From contig NZ_CP121650.1 of assembly GCF_029714405.1 (NCBI RefSeq), positions 6,205,001 to 6,269,000 on the forward strand: a stretch of 64,000 nucleotides of DNA, given 5' to 3'. The stretch is from Bradyrhizobium sp. CB82 (GTDB lineage Bacteria > Pseudomonadota > Alphaproteobacteria > Rhizobiales > Xanthobacteraceae). Below are positions 26,492 to 34,909 of the stretch, piece after piece. The position numbers were made by a program, and so were the translations under genes. Each line of letters opens with the position of its first letter. Within the stretch, counting starts at the first letter, position 1. The notes beneath the pieces are model-generated. The model ran no database searches and had not been told where the DNA came from. It worked only from the letters and a program-made list of their open reading frames with translations.

Positions 26492-27312
26492 CGCTTGCTC
26501 CAGTCGATGATGCGGCTCGGGTCGGCATCGAACTCGATGCTGCAGAACGTGCCGCCCTGGTAGTAGTCGCCGACCGGATCGGCCTTCAGCTTGGCCTGCT
26601 CGGCCATCGCGTGTTGCCAGAAGTCCTCGGCGCGGCCCGTGGGGCGATAGCCGAACGTGTAGGCGCGACTGTTGTCCCACCAGGTGCGCTCGTTGAGCGA
26701 TGCGCCGTAGAAGATCTCGAAATGGATGTCGGGGTGCTCCAGGCCAATGCGGCAAAGCTGCAAGAGATCCTCGGGCTTCAGCCAGATCGCGAGCCGGCGC
26801 TGGTCGAGTGGTTTCTCGCCGAAATTACCGATGCGGATGCAGGTGACCTTCAGCCCGTGCTTGTCGGCATAGAGCGCGCCGACCGCTTCGCCAAACACCT
26901 TGCTGACGCCGTAGCGGCTGTCAGGGCGCGGGGTGACGTCGGTGCCGATCCTGTGGTGGCGCGGATAGAAACCGACCGCGTGGTTGGACGAGGCGAAGAC
27001 CACACGTTTGACGCCCCTCTTACGGGCCGCCTCGAACAGATTGTAGCCACCGATGATGTTGGCCTGCAAAATGTCGTCCCAGGAGCCCTCGACCGAATAG
27101 CCGCCGAAATGCAGGATGCCGTCGACGCCCTCGCAGATCGCCTCGCACTGCGCGAGATCGGACAGGTCCGCCGCCTTGAATTTTTCGTTGGCGCCAAGAT
27201 CGGCGGGCGGCTTGATGTCGGAGAGCAGGAGATCCGGATAGATCGGCAGCAGCAATTTACGCATCGCACTGCCGATTCCGCCCGAAGCTCCCGTCATTAA
27301 AATACGCGGCAT
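26488..27312 (-). CDS. udh: uronate dehydrogenase-like NAD(P)-dependent SDR
   Basis: A 274-aa extended SDR closely resembling Agrobacterium-type uronate dehydrogenase. It has the cofactor loop LMTGASGGIG, the family stretch ILHFGGYSVEGSWDDILQAN, VVFASSNHAVGFYP with the active-site Ser/Asn, and the catalytic YGVSK. The enzyme oxidises D-glucuronate or D-galacturonate to an aldarolactone. The ATG at 27312 follows GAGGGAAGAA; the frame extends upstream without similarity. It is divergent from the SMP-30 lactonase, which would open the product. Confidence 0.87.
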   Translation of the reverse strand: MPRILMTGASGGIGSAMRKLLLPIYPDLLLSDIKPPADLGANEKFKAADLSDLAQCEAICEGVDGILHFGGYSVEGSWDDILQANIIGGYNLFEAARKRGVKRVVFASSNHAVGFYPRHHRIGTDVTPRPDSRYGVSKVFGEAVGALYADKHGLKVTCIRIGNFGEKPLDQRRLAIWLKPEDLLQLCRIGLEHPDIHFEIFYGASLNERTWWDNSRAYTFGYRPTGRAEDFWQHAMAEQAKLKADPVGDYYQGGTFCSIEFDADPSRIIDWSKR

Positions 27313-27403
27313 TTCTTCCCTCGCAGGTGGCGACCGGTTTGCGGTCGTAAGGCTCCAATGATAGCAGACCTGACCAGAGGGAACGCAACAACGAGAACCG
27401 CAC

Positions 27404-28372
27404 ATGTCCGATGCATCGTCCCATTCCCCACGTTGGTGGCCGACGACCTATTACCCCGATCCGGCGATCAGTGCACTAGACCCAAGGTTTGAGAAATACT
27501 GGCTGAAGCTCTCGGCTGTGGAACGCCTCACGACCGGCCTGCGCTGGGCCGAGGGCCCGGTGTGGTTCGGTGACGGGCGATATCTCCTCTGCAGTGACAT
27601 CCCCAACCAGCGCATCATCAAATGGGAGGAGGAGACCGGAGCGGTTTCCGTTTTCCGAAAGCCCTCCAACTTCGCCAACGGCAACACAAGGGATCGCCAG
27701 GGTCGGTTGATCACCTGCGAACATGGCGGCCGCCGCGTGGTGCGCACCGAATATGACGGCGCGATCACGGTGCTGATGGATTCGTTCGGCGGCAAGCGAC
27801 TGAACTCGCCGAACGACGTCGTCGTGAAGTCCGACGGTTCGATCTGGTTCACCGACCCCGTGTTCGGGCTGCTCGGCAATTACGAGGGCTACAAGGCGGA
27901 ATCGGAGATCGATCCGAACGTGTACCGGCTCGATCCGGCGACCGGAAAGGCGACCATTGTCGCCGAGGGCGTGCTCGGGCCGAACGGGCTATGCTTCTCG
28001 CCGGACGAGAAGATCCTCTACGTGGTGGAATCGCGCGGGCAACCGAACCGCAAGATCCTCGCCTATGACGTAGCGCCCGATGGCACCACGATCTCCAACA
28101 AGCGCGTCTTCATCGATGCGGGGCCCGGCACGCCGGACGGCATGCGGTGCGACATCGACGGCAATCTCTGGTGCGGCTGGGGCATGGGCGACCCCGAGCT
28201 CGACGGCGTCGTGGTGTTCGCGCCCGACGGCGTCATGATCGGCCGCATCGCCCTGCCCGAACGCTGCGCCAACCTCTGCTTTGGCGGGCTGAAGCGCAAC
28301 CGGCTGTTCATGGCCGCGAGCCAGTCGATCTACGCGCTCTATGTGAACACGCAGGGCGCACTGGGCGGATAG
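27404..28372 (+). CDS. SMP-30/gluconolactonase family lactonase
   Basis: A 322-aa six-bladed propeller. The metal ligands of the family are visible: Glu in LRWAEGPVWF, Asn in RLNSPNDVVV, Asn in GPNGLCFSPD and Asp in GTPDGMRCDIDG. It hydrolyses sugar-acid lactones. Next to udh it fits the second step of the oxidative uronate pathway, opening glucaro- or galactarolactone. It is convergent with the aldehyde dehydrogenase gene. Confidence 0.87.
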   Translation: MSDASSHSPRWWPTTYYPDPAISALDPRFEKYWLKLSAVERLTTGLRWAEGPVWFGDGRYLLCSDIPNQRIIKWEEETGAVSVFRKPSNFANGNTRDRQGRLITCEHGGRRVVRTEYDGAITVLMDSFGGKRLNSPNDVVVKSDGSIWFTDPVFGLLGNYEGYKAESEIDPNVYRLDPATGKATIVAEGVLGPNGLCFSPDEKILYVVESRGQPNRKILAYDVAPDGTTISNKRVFIDAGPGTPDGMRCDIDGNLWCGWGMGDPELDGVVVFAPDGVMIGRIALPERCANLCFGGLKRNRLFMAASQSIYALYVNTQGALGG

Positions 28373-28380
28373 GCCCGGGC

Positions 28381-28417
28381 GCGTAGGGTGAGCAAAGCGA
28401 AGCGTGCCCACCCTACG
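28381..28417. repeat. small palindromic repeat after the lactonase gene
   Basis: CGTAGGGTGAGC and GCCCACCCTACG are near-perfect inverted ends enclosing AAAGCGAAGC. It is a frequent hairpin type in related genomes and may serve as a terminator for the lactonase mRNA. Confidence 0.5.
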
Positions 28418-28439
28418 AGCTCCTCACTGAAAACGACAA

Positions 28440-28465
28440 CGCCGGAGCGGTTTCCCGCTCCGGCG
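28440..28465 (-). terminator. intrinsic terminator of the aldehyde dehydrogenase gene
   Basis: A perfect 11-bp stem, CGCCGGAGCGG / CCGCTCCGGCG, with loop TTTC. On the reverse strand it is followed by TTGTCGTTTTC. It lies 21 bp beyond the aldehyde dehydrogenase stop. Confidence 0.7.
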
Positions 28466-28486
28466 CTGCAATTGTTCGTGACGTGC

Positions 28487-29917
28487 TTAGGCCGCGTTGA
28501 ACCCGGCGACGGCCTTCACCTCGAGGAAATCCTCGAGACCGTACTTGCCCCACTCGCGGCCGTTGCCGGACTGCTTGTAGCCGCCGAACGGCGCGCTGCG
28601 GTCATTGGGCACGCCCTGGAGGTTGACGTTGCCGGCGCGGATCTGGCGCGCGACCTTCTTGGCGTTCTCGACCGTGTCAGCCGAGACGTAGCCCGCGAGA
28701 CCATAGGGCGTATCGTTGGCGATGCGCACGGCGTCGGCCTCGTCCTTGGCGCCGATGATGGTCAGCACCGGTCCAAAGATCTCCTCCTTCGCGATCGTCA
28801 TCTCGTTGGTGACGTCGGCGAAGATGGTCGGGCGGACGTAGAACCCCTTGTTGACGCCCTCGGGGAGGCCCGGGCCGCCGGCGACGAGGGTAGCGCCCTC
28901 GTCGATGCCCTTCTTGATCAGCGCCTGGATCTTGTCCCACTGGCCGCGGTTGACGACCGGGCCGATGGTGGTGCCTTCGCCGCGCGGATCGCCCGCCTTG
29001 GTCTTGTCGGCAACCGCCTTCGCGATCGCGGCAACTTCCTTCATCTTGGACAGCGGCACGATCATGCGCGAGGGCGCATTGCAGGACTGGCCCGAGTTGT
29101 TGAACATATGCATCACGCCGCCGGTCACCGCCTTCGTGAGGTCGGCACCTTCGAGGATGACATTCGGCGACTTGCCGCCGAGCTCCTGGCTGACGCGCTT
29201 CACGGTGGGAGCCGCGCGCTTGGCGACATCGATGCCGGCGCGGGTCGAACCGGTGAACGAGATCATGTCGATGTCCGGATGCTCGCTCATGGCGGCACCA
29301 ACCTCGGGGCCGAGACCGTTGACGAGGTTGAACACGCCCTTCGGCACACCGGCTTCATGGAGGATTTCCGCGAAGATCAGCGCCGAGGTCGGCGTGAACT
29401 CCGACGGCTTCAGGATCATGGTGCAGCCGGCGGCGAGCGCGGGCGCCACCTTGCAGGCGATCTGATTGAGCGGCCAGTTCCACGGCGTGATCATGCCGAC
29501 CACGCCAACCGGCTCACACAGCACCATGGCGGTGCCAACCGGTTCCTCGAAATGATAGTTCTTGAGCACCTCGAGCGTGGTCATGAGGTGGCCGAGGCCA
29601 GCGCCGGCCTGAAGCTTCTCCGCCATCGGCAGCGGCGCGCCCATCTCGTCGGAAACGGCCGCGCCAATCTCCTTGAGGCGGCCCTTGTAGATCTCGATGA
29701 CCTTGGAGAGCAGCGCGACGCGCTCCTCGCGGCTGGTCTGGGAATAGGTGGCAAAGGCGCGCTTCGCGGCAGCCACAGCCTTGTCCACGTCGGCCTTGGA
29801 GCCGAGCGCAACCTCATACATCGCCTCTTCCGTCGCCGGATTGACGACCGGCGTGGACTTCTTGACGGCGGGATCGACCCAAGCGCCGTCGATGTAGAAT
29901 TGCATGCGATTGACCAT
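28487..29917 (-). CDS. NAD(P)+-dependent aldehyde dehydrogenase
   Basis: A 476-aa ALDH superfamily enzyme. NAD binding is at PWNWPLNQ and SFTGSTRAG, the general-base Glu at SQELGGKSPN, and the nucleophile Cys at NNSGQSCNAPSR. The ATG at 29917 follows AAGAGG at good spacing. In the sugar-acid cluster it could oxidise 2-oxoglutarate semialdehyde, the last step from KDG-type intermediates, but other aldehydes are possible. It is convergent with the lactonase. Confidence 0.88.
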   Translation of the reverse strand: MVNRMQFYIDGAWVDPAVKKSTPVVNPATEEAMYEVALGSKADVDKAVAAAKRAFATYSQTSREERVALLSKVIEIYKGRLKEIGAAVSDEMGAPLPMAEKLQAGAGLGHLMTTLEVLKNYHFEEPVGTAMVLCEPVGVVGMITPWNWPLNQIACKVAPALAAGCTMILKPSEFTPTSALIFAEILHEAGVPKGVFNLVNGLGPEVGAAMSEHPDIDMISFTGSTRAGIDVAKRAAPTVKRVSQELGGKSPNVILEGADLTKAVTGGVMHMFNNSGQSCNAPSRMIVPLSKMKEVAAIAKAVADKTKAGDPRGEGTTIGPVVNRGQWDKIQALIKKGIDEGATLVAGGPGLPEGVNKGFYVRPTIFADVTNEMTIAKEEIFGPVLTIIGAKDEADAVRIANDTPYGLAGYVSADTVENAKKVARQIRAGNVNLQGVPNDRSAPFGGYKQSGNGREWGKYGLEDFLEVKAVAGFNAA

Positions 29918-30075
29918 TGTAGACCTCTTCTTTTCGCAAATGGAGCGGGCGTTTCGGCAGGCATCCTTGCACGAAAGCCGGGGGAGTTGAACCCGCCCCC
30001 ATGCTTGACCTGCGATGCGGCGGACGCGCGGGAATATGATCGCGGGACGAAGCCGTGGCAAGGTCTCTCGCTGTG

Positions 30076-30154
30076 GTCATTCCGGGGCGTGCGTTAGCGC
30101 GAACCCGGAATCTCGAGATTCCGGGTTCGATGCTTCGCATCGCCCCGGAATGAC
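30076..30154. repeat. palindromic repeat family C, copy 1
   Basis: Inverted ends GTCATTCCGGGGCG / CGCCCCGGAATGAC surround a perfect 28-bp palindrome at 30101-30128 with arm GAACCCGGAATCTC. It lies between the aldehyde dehydrogenase and the E1 gene. Confidence 0.7.
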
Positions 30155-30163
30155 GGCGGGCTG

Positions 30164-32527
30164 CTATACCGCCATCTTCCGATGCAGCACCGGTGCGCCG
30201 GTGGTGAGGCTTTCGGCCGCATCGATGATGGCGTTGGCATCGAGTCCATGGTGGCGGTAGAGATCCGCGATGGTGCCGGTCTGGCCGAACTGCTCGACGC
30301 CCAGCGCCTCGACGCGATGGCCGCGGACGCTGCCGAGCCAGCCAAGCGTGGCCGGATGGCCGTCGATCACGGTCACGAGACCGCAATCGCGCGGCACCGG
30401 CGCCAAAAGCTTTTCGATATGGCTCAAATGCTGCACGCCGCGGCGATCACGCCGCAATTTCCGCGCGGCGGTCCAGCCAGCATGCAGGCGGTCGGCCGAG
30501 GTGATCGCAAGCAGGCCGACGTCGCGGCGGCTCTCGCCGATGAAGCCGGTCGCCTCGATCGCCTCCGGCGCCACCGCGCCGGTATAGGCGATCACGACTT
30601 CGGCATTGGGTCCCGGCTTGCGCAACCAATAGGCGCCGTCGGTGATGCCCTGCGCGAGCTCGGGAGTCATAATCCGCTGCGCCTGCTCGATGCTGCGCGT
30701 CGACAGACGCAAGTAGACCGAGCCGCCCTCGCCCGCCTCGCGCTGCATGTGGTCGAACCCCCAGCCCATGATCACGGCGAGTTCGTCGACAAAGGCCGGC
30801 TCGAAGGATGAGAGCCCGTCCTGCGCCATGCCGATCAAAGGCGTTGCGATCGACTGATGCGCGCCGCCTTCGGGGGCGAGCGTGATGCCCGAGGGCGTCG
30901 CAGCCACCATGAAGCGAGCATCCTGATAGCAGGCATAATTCAGCGCATCGAGGCCGCGCTCGATGAAGGGATCATAGAGCGTACCGACCGGCAACAACCG
31001 CTCGCCGTTGATCTGATGCGAAAGGCCCAGGGCCGACATCATGATGAACAGGTTCATCTCGGCAATGCCGAGCTCGAGATGCTGCCCCTTGGGCGATGCA
31101 TCCCAGTTGAAGGTCGATGGAATTTTCTCACTGCGGAATAAATCGGCCTTCTCGGCGCGCGCAAACAGGCCGCGGCGATTGACCCAGGGACCGAGATTGG
31201 TCGAAACGGTGACGTCGGGCGACGTCGTGACGATGCGCTTCGCAAGCTCGCTGTCGCTGCGCGCGATCTCGTTCAGCACCAGCCCGAAACCCTGCTGGGT
31301 CGACATTTGCTTCGACGGCTTGAAGGTGAGCTGAGCGGGCACCTCGACAACAGGCGCGGTCAGCCGGCGGCCGTCCTGGTTGAAGGGAACGTGCGCGAGG
31401 AAGGCTTCGAGCCCGGCAGCGTCCTGCGCCATGCCCTCGAACTTGTCCCACTCATGTCCAGGGCGGATGTTCTGAATGCTGCGAAACTTCTCTATCTGCG
31501 CGACCGTCATCAGGCCGGCGTGATTGTCCTTGTGGCCCTGGAACGGCAGGCCGACACCCTTGATGGTGTAGGCGATGAAGCAAACGGGCCGATCGTGATC
31601 GATCTTTTCGAACGCCTCCAGCATGCTCGCCATGTCGTGACCGCCGAGGTTCGACATCAGCGCCAGCAGATCATCGTCGCTGCGGCGGTCGATCAGCTTG
31701 GTGATCGGCCCCTGGTCGCCGATCTCGTCGTGCAGATGCTTGCGGAAGGCCGCCCCGCCCTGAAAGCACAGCGCCGCGTAGAGCGCGTTCGGGCAGTTGT
31801 CGATCCACGCTTTCAGCGCCTCGCCACCGGGCTCGGAGAAAGCCTCGCGCATCAGGCGGCCGTATTTCACGATCACCACGTCCCAGCCGAAATTGCGGAA
31901 CATGGTCTCGAACTTTTCCCAGAGCCCTTCGCGCACGACGGCATCGAGCGACTGCCTGTTGTAGTCGACCACCCACCAGGTGTTGCGCAGGCCGTGCTTC
32001 CATCCCTCGGCCAATGCCTCGAAAATGTTGCCCTCGTCCATCTCGGCGTCGCCGACCAGCGCGATCATCCGCCCCTCGCGGCGATCCTTCATCCAGCCAT
32101 GCGCCTTGACGTAATCCTGCACCAGCGAGGAGAACAGCGTCTGCGCAACGCCGAGGCCGACCGAGCCGGTCGAGAAGTCGACGTCGTCGATATCCTTGGT
32201 GCGCGAGGGATAGGACTGCGCGCCCTTGAAGCCGCGAAAATTCTCCAGCTTCTCGCGGGTTTGCCGACCGAACAGATACTGGATGGCGTGGAACACCGGG
32301 CTCGCATGCGGCTTCACCGCGACGCGATCCTCAGGTTTCAGCACGTGGAAATACAGCGCCGACATGATGGTCGCGAGCGAGGCGGAAGAGGCCTGATGGC
32401 CGCCGACCTTCAGGCCGTCCGCGTTGGGGCGGACGTGGTTGGCGTGATGGATGGTCCAGGACGACAGCCACAGCACCTTGCGGGCGAGCGCGGACAATGT
32501 GTCGAGGCGAGCGGAATCAACGGGCAT
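30164..32527 (-). CDS. AceE/MdeB-like 2-oxo acid dehydrogenase E1 (transketolase family)
   Basis: A 787-aa homodimeric-type E1. The ThDP motif is GDAEMDEGNIFEALAEGW with VVDYNRQS about 30 residues on. HHANHVRPNADGLKVGGHQA near the N-terminus and HLELGIAEMNLFIMMSALGL in the second half are AceE-like. It is about 100 aa shorter than typical AceE, as in MdeB-type 2-oxobutyrate dehydrogenases. No E2/E3 genes are adjacent. The ATG at 32527 is chosen; the frame extends 20 codons upstream. A divergent Lrp gene probably regulates it, mirroring the mdeR/mdeB arrangement known in Pseudomonas. Confidence 0.85.
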   Translation of the reverse strand: MPVDSARLDTLSALARKVLWLSSWTIHHANHVRPNADGLKVGGHQASSASLATIMSALYFHVLKPEDRVAVKPHASPVFHAIQYLFGRQTREKLENFRGFKGAQSYPSRTKDIDDVDFSTGSVGLGVAQTLFSSLVQDYVKAHGWMKDRREGRMIALVGDAEMDEGNIFEALAEGWKHGLRNTWWVVDYNRQSLDAVVREGLWEKFETMFRNFGWDVVIVKYGRLMREAFSEPGGEALKAWIDNCPNALYAALCFQGGAAFRKHLHDEIGDQGPITKLIDRRSDDDLLALMSNLGGHDMASMLEAFEKIDHDRPVCFIAYTIKGVGLPFQGHKDNHAGLMTVAQIEKFRSIQNIRPGHEWDKFEGMAQDAAGLEAFLAHVPFNQDGRRLTAPVVEVPAQLTFKPSKQMSTQQGFGLVLNEIARSDSELAKRIVTTSPDVTVSTNLGPWVNRRGLFARAEKADLFRSEKIPSTFNWDASPKGQHLELGIAEMNLFIMMSALGLSHQINGERLLPVGTLYDPFIERGLDALNYACYQDARFMVAATPSGITLAPEGGAHQSIATPLIGMAQDGLSSFEPAFVDELAVIMGWGFDHMQREAGEGGSVYLRLSTRSIEQAQRIMTPELAQGITDGAYWLRKPGPNAEVVIAYTGAVAPEAIEATGFIGESRRDVGLLAITSADRLHAGWTAARKLRRDRRGVQHLSHIEKLLAPVPRDCGLVTVIDGHPATLGWLGSVRGHRVEALGVEQFGQTGTIADLYRHHGLDANAIIDAAESLTTGAPVLHRKMAV

Positions 32528-32611
32528 GGCAATGCTCCGGAAAATGATGCCCCATGATACGCCTGCGGGAGCCGGCAAAATTCTCAATTTTTCGCGCCAT
32601 ACCCGCCAATA

Positions 32612-32628
32612 TTGGGATATTTTACCAA
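32612..32628. promoter_or_regulatory. candidate Lrp-type binding site
   Basis: TTGGGATATTTTACCAA, an AT-rich inverted repeat (TTGG/CCAA arms) in the 132-bp divergent region between the E1 gene and its Lrp neighbour. Lrp/AsnC proteins favour such AT-rich palindromes. Confidence 0.4.
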
Positions 32629-32659
32629 AGAATAGTCACCCCATGCAGGTTTCATCCCA

Positions 32660-33121
32660 ATGCCCGAGCTCGACGCCATCGACCGAAAGATCCTTGCCCT
32701 GCTCCAGACGGACAGCCGGCTGACCATGCAGGAGCTCGCCGACAAGGTCGGGCTGTCGGTCTCGCCCTGCCACCGCCGGGTGAAGCTTCTCGAAGAGCGC
32801 GGCGTCATCACGCGCTACATCGCGACCGTCGACCAGAAGGCGCTGGGGCTGCATGTCAGCGTCTTCATCTCGATCAAGCTGGCACGGCAGAAGGAGGAGG
32901 ACCTCAACCGCTTTGCGCGAGCGATCTCTAAATGGGATGAGGTTTTGGAGTGCTATCTGATGACCGGCAATCGCGACTATCTCTTGCGCGTGGTCGCCGC
33001 CGATCTCTCATCCTATGAAGCATTCCTGAAGAACAAGCTGACCCGGCTCGACGGCATCGCCTCGATCGAGTCGAGCTTTGCACTGAGCCAGGTGAAATAT
33101 TCGATCGCGCTGCCGGTATAA
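32660..33121 (+). CDS. Lrp/AsnC family transcriptional regulator
   Basis: A 153-aa regulator. The N-terminal HTH is LDAIDRKILALLQTDSRLTM then ELADKVGLSVSPCHRRVKLL. A C-terminal RAM ligand-binding domain includes WDEVLECYLMTGNRDYLLRV. Such proteins sense amino acids. The divergent arrangement with the AceE/MdeB-like E1 suggests it switches 2-oxo acid oxidation on in response to an amino acid such as methionine or a branched-chain one. Confidence 0.92.
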   Translation: MPELDAIDRKILALLQTDSRLTMQELADKVGLSVSPCHRRVKLLEERGVITRYIATVDQKALGLHVSVFISIKLARQKEEDLNRFARAISKWDEVLECYLMTGNRDYLLRVVAADLSSYEAFLKNKLTRLDGIASIESSFALSQVKYSIALPV

Positions 33122-33134
33122 GGCAACTCCCTCC

Positions 33135-33222
33135 CGTCATTGCGAGCGAGGCGAAGCAATCCAGAGGTATTTCCACGGATACGGTCTGGATTACTTCGTC
33201 GTTTCGCTCCTCGCAATGACGG
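33135..33222. repeat. REP-like palindromic repeat family B, copy 2
   Basis: Ends CGTCATTGCGAG and CTCGCAATGACG with inner CGAAGCAATCCAGA / TCTGGATTACTTCG, matching 15476-15561. It separates the Lrp gene from the alcohol dehydrogenase remnant. Confidence 0.75.
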
Positions 33223-33228
33223 CTTTCC

Positions 33229-33766
33229 TACCTCCACGGCTGCACGATGATCTTGGTGTGCGCCTCGGGATTGGCGAGGTCGGTTCTGCGCGTGCTCGGC
33301 CCAGGCCGCATAGGGCTGCGACGCGCGGGAATCGATGACAATGTCGGCGCCGAGCTTTGCCGCAAGCGCGCGCCGCGCCGGCGAATAATCCGCAGCGACG
33401 ATCGGGCGCAGGCCCTTGATCCTCAGCGCCGCGATGACCGCTAATCCCACAGGTCCGCAACCGATGACCAGCGGCACCTCGCCGCCGCGCACGTTTGCCT
33501 TGGCGACCGCATGGACGCCGACCGCGAGCGGCTCGGTGAGCGCGGCGTGCTCCGCGGCGAGGCCGTTCGGCACTTCGAGCAGGAGGGGTTCGCTGAACAG
33601 CATCGCCTCGGCATAGCCGCCGATGTTGTCGTTGGAATAGCCGATGCCCTGGATGCCCGCCGGCGTCAGCAACGCCGGCAGCGAGCACACGCGCGCACCT
33701 CGCTTCAGCTTGCGTTCGGTGCCCGGACCGTAATCGACGATCTCGCAGCAGAACTCGTGGCAGCCC
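33229..33766 (-). pseudogene. decayed zinc-type alcohol dehydrogenase
   Basis: The frame preserves GCHEFCCEIVDYGPGTERKLK, then GGYAEAMLFSEPLLLEVPNG and the NAD region GCGPVGLAVIAALRIKGL. It then breaks after QPYAAWAEHA. The normal C-terminus, DLANPEAHTKIIVQPWR and stop, follows in another frame right after, so roughly 120 residues of the catalytic domain are deleted. The N-terminal ~65 residues are also missing at the junction with the EamA gene. No start codon remains. It is a remnant without a complete active site. Confidence 0.8.
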
Positions 33767-33778
33767 TGAGATATTGCG

Positions 33779-34714
33779 TCAGGCGTTCGGTGAACGCTCT
33801 TCGAGCACCAAAAGCTGGGCGCGGCGGACGCGCTCGCGATGGGCGATATAGAGTCCGCTCGCGACGATGAACGCGGCGCCCGTGATGGTCCAGACATCCG
33901 GCAGTTCGCCGAAGATGAAGAAGCCCAGAATGCTGACCCACAGCAATTGCGTGTAGGAGAACGGAGCCAACACCGAAGCATCACCATAGCGATAGGCGAG
34001 CACGATGATCCACTGGCCGACCGTAGAGGCGATGCCGATGAAGATACCGAGCCCAATGGCAGTCCAGCTCGGCGTGACCCAGACGAACGGCACCATCGCA
34101 GTGAGGATCGCAAGACCTGTCAGCGCGGAATAGGCCATCGTGGTGACGACGGCTTCCCGCCCGCTTATCATGCGAGTCAGGATCAGCGCGGCCGCCCAGC
34201 AGAACGCCGAGACGATCGGGAAGAACGCGGCGACGTGAAACGCGTTCGAGCCCGGCCGCAGGATGATCATGACGCCGACGAGGCCCAGCGCGGTTGCGAG
34301 CCAGCGGCGCAGGCCGACCTTCTCGCTCAGGAAGATGATCGACAGCGCCGTGACGAACAGCGGCGAGACGAAGCCCGTGGCGGATGCCTCAGCGATGGGG
34401 AGAAAGCGCAAGCCGGTGATGAAGAACAGCGAGGAGCCGAGCAGCGCGGCGCCGCGCATCAACTGAAGGCCGAGCCGCTCGGTACGCATCGCATAGAGCG
34501 GCGAGGCCGGCAGCATCACCGGCGTGAACATCAGTGCGAAAGTCAGGAAGCGGATCCAGGTAATCTCGATCGAAGGCAGGCTCGTCGAAAGATATTTCGC
34601 TGTGACGTCGGAGCAGCCGAGGAACACGGTCGACAGCAGGACCAGCGCAATGCCTTTGAAAGGATGGTCGACGCGCGCGAGTGCGCGGCGTGCGGCCTGC
34701 TTCTTCTCGGGCAT
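33779..34714 (-). CDS. EamA/DMT family transporter
   Basis: A 311-aa protein with ten hydrophobic helices forming two EamA repeats (LVLLSTVFLGCSDVTAKYL and IVSAFCWAAALILTRMISG open the two halves). Members export amino acids or metabolites. I choose the ATG at 34714 (MPEKKQAARRAL); the frame opens at 34870 but the added residues are not membrane-like or conserved. Its stop abuts the alcohol dehydrogenase remnant. The substrate is unknown. Confidence 0.82.
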   Translation of the reverse strand: MPEKKQAARRALARVDHPFKGIALVLLSTVFLGCSDVTAKYLSTSLPSIEITWIRFLTFALMFTPVMLPASPLYAMRTERLGLQLMRGAALLGSSLFFITGLRFLPIAEASATGFVSPLFVTALSIIFLSEKVGLRRWLATALGLVGVMIILRPGSNAFHVAAFFPIVSAFCWAAALILTRMISGREAVVTTMAYSALTGLAILTAMVPFVWVTPSWTAIGLGIFIGIASTVGQWIIVLAYRYGDASVLAPFSYTQLLWVSILGFFIFGELPDVWTITGAAFIVASGLYIAHRERVRRAQLLVLEERSPNA

Positions 34715-34909
34715 GGGCACGGAAATACTGTCGAGCCTTGCGGCTGCGGCGGGCGGCGGTGTCACGGCTGGAACTCGGGAAAATGCGAATCTTATGAGCC
34801 CTATAGAAACGACAATTGCGCCGCGTTCACAACGCCCGAAAACAGGAAGCCGATATGCGCTGATGGGCACGCATGTGAACGCTCCATTAATAAAGTTCGC
34901 TTTTTTGCG

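Noticed and set aside
28388..30097. A 569-codon forward frame
   Set aside because: Mirror frame of the aldehyde dehydrogenase; its composition (Arg/Asp/His/Leu-rich) is that of an antisense reading.
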